Source of the DNA: Meloidogyne chitwoodi
Lineage: Eukaryota; Nematoda; Chromadorea; Rhabditida; Meloidogynidae
Reading direction: 5' to 3'
Assembly: GCA_015183035.1 (NCBI GenBank)
Contig: JACZZP010000014.1
Location: forward strand, 1,550,001-1,614,000
DNA length: 64,000 nucleotides
Shown: positions 48,719 through 60,600 of the stretch, one piece after another
Position numbering within the stretch: position 1 is the first letter of the stretch
Layout of the letters: every line of letters starts with the position of its first letter
Notes under the pieces: model-generated
Seen by the model: only the letters and a program-made list of their open reading frames with translations
The model's database searches: none
What the model was told of the DNA's origin: nothing
Translations under genes and position numbers: made by a program

Positions 48719-49033
48719 TTTAAGGAGAGGAAATTTAAATTTATAGAAAATATGACCCTTTTACGAGTTTTTTTGATATAAAATATTTTTTTTTTAATAT
48801 TTCCATGGCAACTTGGCACTTTTTAGGTCAACTTTGAAATGGCTTGTTCTCAATTATCTTAAGCAAAAAGGTAAAACGAGAAAAAGTTTTGGAATAATAA
48901 AGTTGTGGATGGCAGAACAGCTAAATCTTAACCATTTTCTAAAGTAAAATGTTCACAACTTTACGAAAAAATAAAATATTTTTAAAACTAATTTTTGTTT
49001 CAATAAAATTTAAACAAATATAAATTCAAAACT

Positions 49034-51172
49034 TTAAACATTTTCTCGAATTTGTTTGAGCAATTGTTCATCTTTTTTGTTCGCGTCTTCATAGAGAAAG
49101 CATTTTTTGTTACATTGGTTACAATCTGTCCCTTTTTTAGTCGGATCTCGGAAATGTCTTAAAAAAAATTGAAATAAAATTTAAGATAAAATAATCTTAC
49201 TGGCAATAATGTTCGTATGTAATACCACTTTCTCGACAAATATAGCATTGAGTCATTCCACAACGACAAGTCATTTTATTGCAACCATCTATCTTCATAA
49301 ATTGAATTCCACATCTGGGACATTTTCTAACAATTGCTTCATTTAATTTTTTCTCGCTAAAAAATTTAATTAAAAAATTCAAGTTAACAAATTTACATTT
49401 CTCTTTCTTTTTTGTCTTTCATGTCTTTTTGCTTTTCATCCAATTCTTTACAAGTAATACCAAAATGTTCGTCATCCCAGTCACGCTCACAGAGGCGACA
49501 AATTTTATGACCACAAGCGAAGCAGTCAAAAACTTTATTTATATTTTTATCTACTTCCATTTCAATAGCAAAATTACATTTTGTACAACTTAAAATATTA
49601 TCAAAAAGTTTAATTAAAAATTAAACCGTTCCAAGTTTGTAAGAGAAGCCATTCCTAAATTTTCTTCAACAATTCGTTCATTAAGTTTTTTTCGTACATC
49701 GCTGGGTAAAAGCACACGAATCTCAGCTAAAAATGAACAATTATATTAATTTTTAAAAAATATATAAACAATAAAGAATTGGATTTTCACAATCCGGAAC
49801 CATACAGCGAAGTCCAATTCCTCCCTTAGCCATAGGAACTTCTCCAACTGCGGCTAAAGCTGATCCGCGAACACACGTCTTGCAAAAGGCATGAACTCGG
49901 GGATCGGAGTTTTCTAAAAAAGAAAAATCAATTATGACTCTCATAATATTCCGATTAAAAAGTTATTCCAAACCTTTTTCCTTCTGGTCCTTAATTTGAA
50001 ACTCTTGATAGATTGCATTACTCGGCCCTGGCTTGTTAAAATTGTCTTCATGAGAAGATTGAGAGACCAAAAAGTCACGAGAAGATTGAATAGGAGCATT
50101 GCAAAAGATTACACGGTTGGACAGGACTAAATCAAAACAAACCAAACATTCGATGTGTTCTTCATTTGTCGGGCATTTCCATTCAATTTGATTATATTGC
50201 TAAACAATAAATAAATTTTTTAAACAATTTTCTTGCCTTGGAAAGTGTTAAATCAGAGTTTAATAAAGAACTGTATTCGCCATCACGGTATTTGGTTAAG
50301 AGATCAATATATAATTTGTATTGCTTGACAAAGTTTTCCGGTAGATGAGGGCATAGTTTTCTGGGTCTAATCCTTAACAAAGGCGTTGTTGATCTGATCC
50401 AAAAACAAGCAGAAAAATTTGGAAGTACTAAAAAAACAAAATTAAACCATTAAAATTAGACAAAATATTACCTTTACGTAATTTATCTGCAAAATTATTT
50501 TCAATAAAGAAACATGCAATTGAAGCAGGAAAAATAGCAGAATTAAAGGTTGAAAGAATTTTTGCAATAAATTCAGATCTTATAAGTGGAAAATGATCGG
50601 CCTGAAGTTTTACAGAAATTAAAAAAAAAAAAGAAAATAAACCATGGCATTCTTTAAATCATTTAAATCGTTCCAATTAGTGGATGATTTTTTGCTATTT
50701 TTTAATGCAGACATTATTATTTGCGACATATCCAACAACATTTTGTCGATCAATAATTTTTTAATTTCCTCGGAGTTTTCAGTAAAAGACCTTAAACAAA
50801 TATAATTAATTAATTTGTAATAAGTATAAATTTTAAATAAAATAACCTTTCAAAGCTAACATTCGCATAACATTCTGATGCTCTTCTTTTCTAAAAAAAA
50901 TAAACAAATAAAAACAATCAAATTATAAAATACCTGTGCAAGTGTTCTCGGTATGTTTTTAATTGAATCAAGTATTACAGATGCAAGAGCCTCCGAATCT
51001 AAATGCCCATTTTGTTTTAGAATTTGTGTTAAATCAAGTTCAGGAAACATGTCAATCTATGAATTTTAAATCTTTTATTGTATTTAAATTTTATAAAAAT
51101 TAATACCACAGATTTATGGATTGTTTGTACATCCAGTGGCGGTGGTTGAATGATATCAGGCGGTCCATTCAT
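49034..51172 (-). CDS. RNF216-like RBR E3 ligase (full N-terminal region)
   Basis: About twelve exons from ATG 51172 (GPPDIIQPPPLDVQTIHKSV; FPELDLTQILKQNGHLDSEA; FTENSEEIKKLLIDKMLLDM; ADHFPLIRSEFIAKILSTFN; FFIENNFADKLRK; PHLPENFVKQYKLYIDLLTK; YRDGEYSSLLNSDLTLSK). This N-terminal helical region matches the gene at 57603 almost throughout. RBR: RING1 ECLVCFDLVLSNRVIFCNAP and HAFCKTCVRGSALAAVGEVP; IBR with CFACGHKICRLCERDWDDEH; RING2 CPRCGIQFMKIDGCNKMTCR. It ends HFRDPTKKGTDCNQCNKKCF and LLKQIRENV. One intron uses a GC donor (AAG|GCAAGAA at 50237/50236) where the 57603 copy has GT. TMEM107-like follows downstream on the same strand. Predicted E3 ligase; substrate unknown. Confidence 0.82.
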
Positions 51173-51427
51173 TACAACAAAAAAATAATAAAGCAATTTA
51201 TAGTGGATAGCCTAAAACTAAAAAAAATCAACTAATTTAGTTTTCATTTTTTAACATTTTTAATTAATAATACAAAAAATAGTAAACAGCGAACTGGAAA
51301 TTCTTGTGGCGAAATATATTTATTTTATAAAGTCCGCCAAAAAGCGCATATTCGAATCTAAACACTATTTTCTTTCTTTTTTACTCTTTACATCAAAAGC
51401 AGTTTGAGTGCAAAAGACACTCAAGAG

Positions 51428-52570
51428 TAGTGCCCGGTAAAATCGAGTTTTCCGGATTCCGGACCGGATTTAGATTTTGTGAATAGAGCCGGACCGGATC
51501 CGGTGGGTATAATCCGGTCCGGAATGAATCCGGAGATTTTTAAAATCCGGATCCGGATGAATTTGTCCGGATTCCGGACCGGATTTTGGTTTTTTATTAA
51601 TTTTTCAAAAAAATGTAAAAATATTGGTAAAAAACTTCATTTTTCAAAATAAGCAACAATAAAATTTTATTAATAAGAGTAATTCAATTGTGGGATTGCT
51701 TTGTTCAAAAAAATCAAATATTCAGCATTTTCTGGTGTAAGATTGGACCTCCCTATAATCATATACATCTCTTGCTACATTGAAAATTTCCTCACTTTCA
51801 ACATTTGTAGGAGTTGTCAAAAGTTTGGCAAATTGTGGATTATTTTATGATTCTTTTTCTACAGGTCGATTGGGTCAGATCGCCGCAGATTGAGCTCAAC
51901 TGTCGAGTTTCGGGACGGATAAATTTTTATAAATTTCTAGTAATTTTAGCGCCGCAGGCAAAATTTTAAAGATTTTTTATGCTCATGCTAACAAAAATTC
52001 ATCTTTTTTTATTGCCATTGGTGAAAATTTTTTACATCCTCTTGTAAAAATTTCCCTTAAGCGCCGCAGGCGAAAAATTAAAAAAATTTTAAATCTCTGT
52101 TGCCGAAAATTTCACTTTTTTGTGTCGCAGGCGATTCATTTAAATTTTTTTTCAAATAAGCCAATTTGAAATATTTTATGCCAAACCATCTCTAAATAAA
52201 TATCATGCATTGTTAATCGCAATTAAAATATAAAATGCAATAATTTATGTAAAAAGAGAAAAATTAATTTACTACGTATGTAATTGCTAAATATTTATTT
52301 GCTCCACAAAACTGAATTTTTTAATTCTCTACCGTCCTCTTTTACATTTTTCTTAACATTATGCCAAAAAAATAAAAAATTGAATAATCCGGAATTCGAT
52401 ACAAAAAACTTGCCGGATTCCGGACCGGATTTAGATTTTGTGAATAGAGCCGGACCGGATCCGGTCGTTATAATCCGGTCCGGAATTAATCCGGAGATTT
52501 TGAAAAAACCCCGATTTTTGGGACCGGATCCGGAAAAATCCGGCCGGATCCGGTCCGGCGCCGGGCACTA
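51428..52570. mobile_element. hAT-type non-autonomous element (1143 bp)
   Basis: The terminal inverted repeats TAGTGCCCGG and CCGGGCACTA are flanked by identical octamers CTCAAGAG at 51420-51427 and 52571-52578. Near both ends lies a ~100-base segment in the same orientation (CCGGATTCCGGACCGGATTT, then AGATTTTGTGAATAGAGCCG, then GATCCGGT), dense in TCCGGA/CCGG. The middle has three GCGCCGCAGGCGAAAA-like words, shared with the hAT element at 5347. No transposase. Confidence 0.88.
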
Positions 52571-52910
52571 CTCAAGAGAAATGATTCGGTTCTGTGATTT
52601 GAGTGTCGACTCAAAGGAAAATGTTAAATAATTATTTCGATGGAATACTTCAATATTTTTGAAAATTTTGCCCATCTTAAACAAATATAATCCTTTTCAA
52701 GTAATTTTTTGTTATCAAATATTTTTCATAAGATGTCCATTAATTGTGGCCACTTTTTTAGTTGTCGGCCCTCAAATGACTCGCTCTCAATCGTCTCAAT
52801 AATCAAGCGAAAGACTAATCACTTAGAAAAATATCTATGATCTCGCAATTTTTGAAAAATAATTTTATATATAACAAATAGAGATTTTACATGAAATTTA
52901 TTTTACAAGT

Positions 52911-54212
52911 TCATATCAAAATAGAAATAATACATCGAATTAATTGATTTGCAACAGGAACATTAACTGGTTTATCATTCATTGTGGTCATATTTTCTAC
53001 ATCCGTAACTCCTCTTTCACGAATTTCTTTAATTAGTTGTTCATCTTTTTTCTCAGGATCCTCATGGAGAAGACAGGTCATATTACATTCTTTACATCGA
53101 GGATTAAGTGGATCGCGTAAATGACTAAAAAATATAAAGGAAAAACAATTATTTTGTTTTAGCATACGGGCAGAAATGATCATATCCAATGCCACTTTCT
53201 CTGCATATATAACATTGTTTCATTCCACAACGACAAGTCATTTTGTTACAACCAGATAATTTTACAAATTGAATTCCACATCTTGGACATTTTCGAACGA
53301 TAGCATCATTCATTTGTTTTTCACTAAAAATCAAATTTATTTAAAATTTATAACAATTTTTAAATTATAAACTTACAGAACTCGATCAATTTTATCTTTA
53401 GATCTCTTTTCTTCCAACTCCTTACAACTAAGACCAAAATGTTCATCATCCCAGTCCCCTTCACACAGACGACACATTTTATAACCACAATCAAGGCAAT
53501 CAAAAACTTTATTTATATTCTTATCATCTTCCATTTCAATTGCAAAATTGCATTTTTTACAACTTAAAATCAAAAAATATTATCAAAAATTTAAATTAAA
53601 AATTAAACCGTTCTAAATTAACAACCAAAGCCATTCCAATGCTTTCCTGAAGCATTCGTTCTTCTAATTTTGTTTGTAAATCATTAGAGAGAAGCATTCG
53701 AATTTCAGCTTTAAAACAATAAAAATTAAATAAAAATAAATAAATTAACAATAAAGAATAGGATTATCGCATTTAGGCATCATACAACGAAGTCCAATTC
53801 CTCCCTTTGCCAAAGGAATATCTCCAACTGCTGCTGATGCATGGCCAAAAATACAATCATTACAAAATAAATGTTCCTTTTCTTCTTAAATATATAAGAA
53901 TTATTAAAAAAGGGAAAAATAAAGAATATCTTCATTACCTTCATCTTTCAGTTTTGCATCAATCTTACTTGGACCAGGTTTGTTAAAATCAAAATTATTA
54001 CAAAAAATAATTTGATCGCTCGGAACTTGTTCACAACAGACAATACATTCAACATACTCTATTGCTTCTAATTTAAACAATAAATTCCTTGTAATTCTAA
54101 ACAATAAGTTCCTTATTATGCTGAAGAGTAAATTCCATATAATGCTGAACGGTTTAAACAATAAATACCTTATAGTGACAAAAAGTAGAATTATACAATT
54201 AATTGGAAACAT
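52911..54212 (-). CDS. RNF216-like RBR E3 ligase with hydrophobic N-terminus
   Basis: From ATG 54212 the frame opens with a hydrophobic, repetitive stretch (CIILLFVTIRYLLFKPFSII, then NLLFSIIRNLLFRITRNLLF) created by near-tandem ~27-30-base repeats. RING1 follows: ECIVCCEQVPSDQIIFCNNF, FNKPGPSK and HLFCNDCIFGHASAAVGDIP. IBR: CKKCNFAIEMEDDKNINKVF, then CGYKMCRLCEGDWDDEHFGL. RING2: CPRCGIQFVKLSGCNKMTCR, CGMKQCYICRESGIGYDHFC. The tail is LRDPLNPRCKECNMTCLLHE, ending RCIISILI. All RBR cysteines appear intact. An acceptor (TTTTTTCAG) about 20 bases before the ATG is in phase with upstream coding-like exons at 54590-54969, so the true N-terminus may lie further up. Confidence 0.78.
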
Positions 54213-54589
54213 TTCTATTGTAGACGTAAGGCTGAAAAAATAAATTAAAATTAAAGACCACTCAAAGGGTTTATCTTATATAATTCTTAATTTAAACAAA
54301 TTAAATGGTAAAAGCTTCAGTTCAAAATAAGAGGTAAATAGACGGCAGAAAAGCAAAAAAAGTTTTATCTGTTGGTCAGAATGAGAACATTTTTAGAAGG
54401 ATAATTCTGAATGGTTTATGAAACAAAGAAGAGAAATTGCTTGAGGGAATGTTTTAAATATATTTTTTAAGAGAGCAGACGTCGTGAGGGAATATTTTAA
54501 ATTTTAGGGGAAAAATATATAAAAGTATCAATCAAAAACAACAAATCCTAACGATGAAAATTTAAAATTAACCTCAAATTATTGTAATG

Positions 54590-54969
54590 GTCAAAAGTTG
54601 CAAGGGAGGGCATCATCCTTTTTTTACGTCGGGCAGTCCAAACAGCTCCAAAGTTTTGTATAAAACAACTAAAATAAAAATTATAAAATGTTAATTAAAT
54701 TTTAAACCTTGTCATATCTCGCATCTTAGGGTAAACCACTAAAATAACTCTTCTATTGTAATCATAAATATTAGCTTTGCCTTAAGCTAATACTGAAGAC
54801 AATCATAATTTACTTTTTCTATTTTTGCTTGTATCAAATTTGTTATGCTTATATTGCTTAAAATGTGTAAAAGTGAGGAATATTCATAATCAAAAATGAT
54901 CAATTTAAAAGAAAATTGATCGATATATTCTACAATAAATTGGGGCAAAAACCTTGGGAGTAAAGTCAA
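54590..54969 (-). CDS. Coding-like exons, probably the 5' part of the RBR gene at 52911
   Basis: A minus-strand frame (FIVEYIDQFSFKLIIFDYEY, then SSLLHILSNISITNLIQAKI) can splice over a 33-base intron to KANIYDYNRRVILVVYPKMR, then to FIQNFGAVWTARRKKRMMPS and LATFDHYNNL, with matching phases. The final donor (AG|GTTAAT) is in phase with the acceptor before the RBR gene's ATG (54212). EYSSLL recalls the region before RING1 in the 49034 copy. No ATG is visible at the upstream end. It could instead be a small pseudogene. Confidence 0.4.
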
Positions 54970-55242
54970 AAAATGACCTTAAAAATCAAAAAAAGAGCTT
55001 AAAAAAGCTTTGTAAAAATTTTCAAAATATTTCAAAGAAATTAATAATCCTTCAAATATATTATAAACGTTTAAGAAATTAAAAATAACCAAAAATAAAT
55101 TTTTTAGAAAAACACACAACAATGCAAATAGTAGCTACTCAAAAAAAGGGATTTTATAGTCAATAAAAGAGACGAACAAATTTATATACGCAAAAGAAGA
55201 AGATATTCAAGATATTCTTTTTTATTCAATTTTTTGGTTCAT

Positions 55243-57091
55243 TTATTGGGAAGCACATCTAACAGCCTGTGCTCCACCTCCATTTCGCATTTCTTGTCTT
55301 TCCTGATTTTGCAATACTTCTTGCCAATTCTCAGCTATCGGAATCAGATTAATCTGTTCTGTCGTATTAGTAATCATCGGCTCTTCTGGAATTATATCTC
55401 CGTCTGGCAACAATTTCCGAAGCTGTTCGACGTTCTTAGTTGACAAACGCTCTGGAAAGTCGACTTGGAATTGAATGAGCAAATCGCCTCGATGGTCAGG
55501 TTGGTGATGAACAGGCATTCCCTCTCCTTCCACAACACGTAAATCATGATGATGAATAACTTCTCCTATTAAAAAAGGAATTTTTAATGTCTCATGTTTT
55601 TGGTAAATATTCAAGCAAAAATAAATAAAAACCTGGCAATTGAGTGAACGCCAATAACCGCTTGTCAAGTGTTTCAATGCGACGCGTGAAGCCACAAAGA
55701 GCTTCAGTCAAGCCAATCTTCATATTCATAACCAAATTAGCTCCTTTCCTATTGAAAATTGGATGCTAGAAAATTTAAAAATAAATAAAAGAAATAAACT
55801 CTTAAACACTTACTGATTCCTCATCCAAAACGATGATCACATTACCAGGCTAAAATTATTTAGTTTTTAATAAAATAAAAATTAATGAAATCAAGATTTT
55901 TATATTGTCCCTTTCCAAGATAAAAAAGAACTAATGCTCAATTTTTTAAACACAAAATTCAAAGAACGACGAGAATTAAAGAACAATGACAAACCTCAAG
56001 CCCAATCTTCTGATCTCCCTTTCCATGGAAAACTAACTTTTGGCCGTCACGCATACCCTTTTCAATGTGAACTTCAATAGTCTCATCTGAACGAATCTAA
56101 AAGCATAAGAAGATAATTCAAAGTTATTCTTAAAAATACCCTCTTTTTTCCTTTACAATTTTTACACGGATCTTTGTTCAATTCACCCTCACCGCCACAT
56201 TGTGAGCAATTACGTTGAATTCGCTGTATCATTCCAGGTCCAATTTGTTGATTAAAAACTTCAACACCACGACCCCCGCACGTTTGACATTTAACAACTG
56301 CTCCTTTTGCACCGCCCAGTCCTTCACATTTTGGGCAAACAATATGTCTAAAATAACAATTAAAATTTTATAAAACATGCAAAATAACCTATTAATTTTT
56401 AGATGTTTAGTGCAACCAGTATACAGCTTATCCAGTGTGACTTTCAACTCATGAACAGTATCTCTAGCTTTTGTTGGCTTTTCACCTCGAAAACCTTAAG
56501 AAAAATATAATTTGTAAACATTAAAATAGAATGATTCATAAGAACGAGGGAGTACCAAGTTAGTAGACTTATTTAGTCAATATTCGCAAAACTCAAGATT
56601 TTTCTTTATGGACATATCGATCGCCTTTTAACAATCAAAAACAATATCAAAATTAATACCCAAACAAATCTCTATCGGACAACAATATACTTTTACTATT
56701 TATTAAAAAATATACCTCCACCGCCGCCAAAGAACATCTCGAAAATGTCCATAGGGTTGTGCATACCACCTCCATCTCCTCCGCCTTTAATTCCTTCTTC
56801 ACCATACTCGTCATAAACTTGACGTTTCTTTTGATCACTGAGCACTTCATAAGCCTAAAATTTAAAATAATATGCAGTATATAATAAAGGCAAACCTGAG
56901 AAATAAGCTTGAAGCGTTCACCTTCATCGGGATTTTTGTCAGGGTGATATTTAAGACTGAAAAAGTTCTGTTTTCAAATATTTCAAGTAAAAAAGAACTT
57001 ACGCCAACTTTCTATATGCTTTTTTCAGTTCATGATCGGTTGCACCAGGTTTAACTTCAAGAATATCATAATACTTTGTATCTTTAACCAT
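55243..57091 (-). CDS. DNAJA-type (type I) Hsp40 co-chaperone
   Basis: About seven exons from ATG 57091. J domain: [40 protein letters not shown] (HPD motif intact), then [21 protein letters not shown] Gly/Phe-rich linker follows ([26 protein letters not shown]). Four CxxCxGxG-type zinc repeats are present: [24 protein letters not shown] and CKNCKGK. The C-terminal substrate domain includes [31 protein letters not shown] and [20 protein letters not shown]. The last four residues, CASQ, form a farnesylation-type CaaX box. It activates Hsp70 ATPase and delivers clients in the cytosol. It lies between two RBR genes. Confidence 0.95.
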
Positions 57092-57602
57092 TTATACAGA
57101 CCAGAAATATAATTAAAGATCTTCAAATTCGAAGATTTATTGACTAAATTTTAAAGAAAAAATTTTTAGACGAAATTACAATTAAAAAAAAAACGATTTT
57201 GGGGGAAATAATGAAAATTAAACAAAGTGTGAAGTAAGAAAAATAAAAGAAAATGTTAGATTTTGTATTTTGTACCTAGAGAACATTCAGGAAGGGTAGG
57301 GATTTGAAATTAAACTTGGTAAATTTAAAATGGTAAGTAATCAAAAATATGACATTTGGTCACATTTTAAAGTTAAAAGTTGTCAAAGTGTTAACTAATA
57401 TTTAAAAACATTTCAAAACACCAAATAGAGAAATTTTGTGCCATTATCTCTAACAATAAGTAAATTATTTTTAAAATATCCTTTTTTATGAGATAAGTAC
57501 TACTAACTAGTACGATTTTTGTATTATTGATTAGAAATATTAAAATAATAAACGAGATTAATTTATTTTTAGAGGCCATCTATTATTTGCCTTATTATTG
57601 TA

Positions 57603-60600
57603 ATGAATGGACCGCCTGATATCATTCAACCACCGCCACTGGATGTACAAACAATCCATAAATCTGTGGTATTAAATTTTATAAAATTTAAATACAATAA
57701 AAGATTTAAAATTCTTAGATTGATATGTTTCCTGAACTTGATCTAACAAAAACTCTAAAACAACATGGGCATTTAGCTTCAGAGGCTCTTGCATCTGTAA
57801 TACTTGATTCAATTAAAAACATACCAAGAAAGCGTGTACAGGAACGTGGACAAGTATTTTTATAATTTTCAAATTGCTTTTATTTAATTTGTTTTTTAGA
57901 AACGGAAAGCATCAGAAATTAATCTTGTCAATCTGAACCCTGCAAGTGTTAGCTCTGAAGGGTTATTTTTATTTTAAATTTATTTTATAATTCATTTCAC
58001 TGGCTAGGTGTCATTTACCCTTTAAGTTATATTGAAAAGATTTAATTTCTTCCAGTGATTTGGCCTTATATTACAAACTAATTATTTATTTGTTAAGGTC
58101 TTTCAATTCTGAAAATTCTGAGGAAATTGGAAAATTATTGATCGACAAAATGTTATGGGATATGTCAAAAATAATTAAGTATGAATTTCAAAATAGCAAA
58201 CAATTGTCCACTGAAGGAGTCAATTTTAATGTCTTAAAGAATGCTATGGTTTATTTTCTTTCTTTTTTTTTAATTTATAAAAAAACTTCAGGCCGATCAT
58301 TTTCCACTTATAAGACTTGAATTTATTACAAAAATTCTTTCAACCTTTAATGGTGCTATTTTTCCTGCCTCACTTGCATGTTTCTTTATTGAAAATAATT
58401 TTGCAGATAAATTACGTAAAGGTAATATTTTGTCTAATTTTAATGGTTTAATTTTGTTTTTTTAGTACTTCCAAATTTCTCATTAAATTTTTGGCTCAGA
58501 GCAATATCGCCTCTGATGAAGAATAGGACCAAAAAACTATGTCATAATCTAACGGACAACTTTCTAAAACAGTACAAATTATTTATTGATCTCTTAACTA
58601 GTTACCGTGATGGCGAATATAGTGCTCTCATAACAACGGATTTAAAACTCTCCAAGGTGATAAAATTGTTTAAAAAATCTATATTTATTTTTTAGCAATA
58701 CCACCAAATTGAATGGCAACGACCGACAAATGAAGAACGCATCGAATGCTTAGTTTGTTTTGATTTAGTCCCATTCAGCCGTGTAATCTTTTGCAATGCT
58801 CCTATTCAATCTTCTCGTGACTTTTTGGTCTCTCAGTTAGCAGTCCTTGACAATTTTAATGAGCCAGGGCCGAGTAGTGCAATCTATGAAGAGCTTCAAC
58901 GTATTAAAGACCAAAAAGAAAAAGGTTTACAAAATTCAAATTAACTTTTTTAATTGGAATATTAAGAAAGGTGTTTTAATGATATTTTCTTTTTTTAGAA
59001 AACTCAGATCCCCAAGTTCATGCCTTTTGCAAGACGTGTGTTCGCGGATCAGCTTCAGCCGCAGTTGGAGAAGTTCCTATGGCTAAGGGAGGAATTGGAC
59101 TTCGCTGTATGGTTCCGGATTGTGAAAATCCAATTCTTTATTGTTAATATATTTTTAGAAAAATTTAAATATAATTGTTTTTTTAGCTGAGATTCGTATA
59201 CTTCTAAAAAGCGATGTACGAAAAAAACTTGATGAACGAATTGTTGAAGAAAATTTAGGAATGGCTTCTCTTACAAATTTAGAACGGTTTAATTTATAAA
59301 TTTTTAATTACATTTTTTGACTTTTAAGTTGTAAAAAATGTAATTTTGCAATTGAAATGGAAGATGATAAGAATATAAATAAAGTTTTTGATTGCCTCGA
59401 TTGTGGTTATAAAATGTGTCGTCTGTGTGAAAGGGACTGGGATGACGAACATTTTGGTATTACTTGTAAGGAATTGGATGAAAAGAACTCTAAAGATAAA
59501 ATTGATAGAGCTCTGTAAGTTTATAATTTAAAAAATAATAAATTTTTTTATGTATAAATAATTCTATTTTAGTGAAAAACAAATGAATGAAGCTGTAATT
59601 CGGAAATGTCCAAGATGTGGAATTCAATTTGTGAAAGAGGTTGGCTGTAATAAAATGACTTGTCGTTGTGGAATGAAACAATGCTATATTTGTAGAGAAA
59701 GTGGCATTGGATATGATCATTTCTGCCCGTATGCTAAAACAAAATAATTGTTTTTCCTTTATATTTTTTAGTCATATACGTGATCCTCTTAATCCTAACT
59801 GTAAAGAATGTAAGAGGACTTGTCTTCTCCATGAGGATCCTAAGAAAAAAGACGAACAACTAATTAAAGAAATTCGTGAAAAAGGAGTTCAAAATTTGAC
59901 AACAACGAATGATACTTTTGTTCAACCGACAGCACCTCCTGCCACAGCTTATAATGCTCCATTTCCAAATGTTGCTTTTGTCCCACCTCGGATAGCTGGA
60001 CCTTGGATGAATCATAATCAACAAAATAATCAGGAAAGGTGCCAAATTGCTAATTGAGAGTTAGCCAAATTTGTTTTGAAAAAAATTTTTCAAATTAGAA
60101 AGATGAAATTTGTTGTCCTAAAGAGAATTTTTTCTTTCCTTTTTTTGATTTGTTTTCCTGCATATTTTATAATAATTGTTTATTTTTTGGGGTGAAATTT
60201 AGTAAAGAAATTTTATAATTCTGAGTTACATAAAAAATCTGTTTGTGCTAACTGGCAATTATTTTACTTTTTTTTATTTATTTTATAATAATTAAATTTG
60301 AATTAAGTAAAACATAATTTTATGAATTTTTGTTCAAAACTTTATTTGCCCCTTATTAATTTTTAATTAAAAAATTAATATTTTTTAATTAAAAAATTAA
60401 TATTTTTTAATTAAAATTATTTCCTAAATTTAAATTTAATTTTTTCATATAGAAACCAACGATTTCAACATCTAGACCGAGAAAGAGCTGAACAAGTTCG
60501 CATTAATTGGCAACAGCATATAGATGATATGCTTCGTCGTAATATCGGTAATCCTTTATTTTATTTTTTACAAATATAACAATAATTTTTAGACGCTTTA

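Noticed and set aside
52284..52631. 115-codon plus-strand frame rich in Gly, Pro and Asp
   Set aside because: It lies in the CCGG-rich subterminal repeat of the hAT element and crosses its end into unrelated flank.
54787..54969. Reading this frame as a stand-alone protein starting at 54969
   Set aside because: The first codon is TTG and no ATG is present; better explained as an internal exon that continues by splicing.
57603..60057. Treating the stop at 60057 as the only end of this RBR gene
   Set aside because: A donor just upstream joins in phase to six further coding exons ending at 61443; both ends are kept as alternatives.
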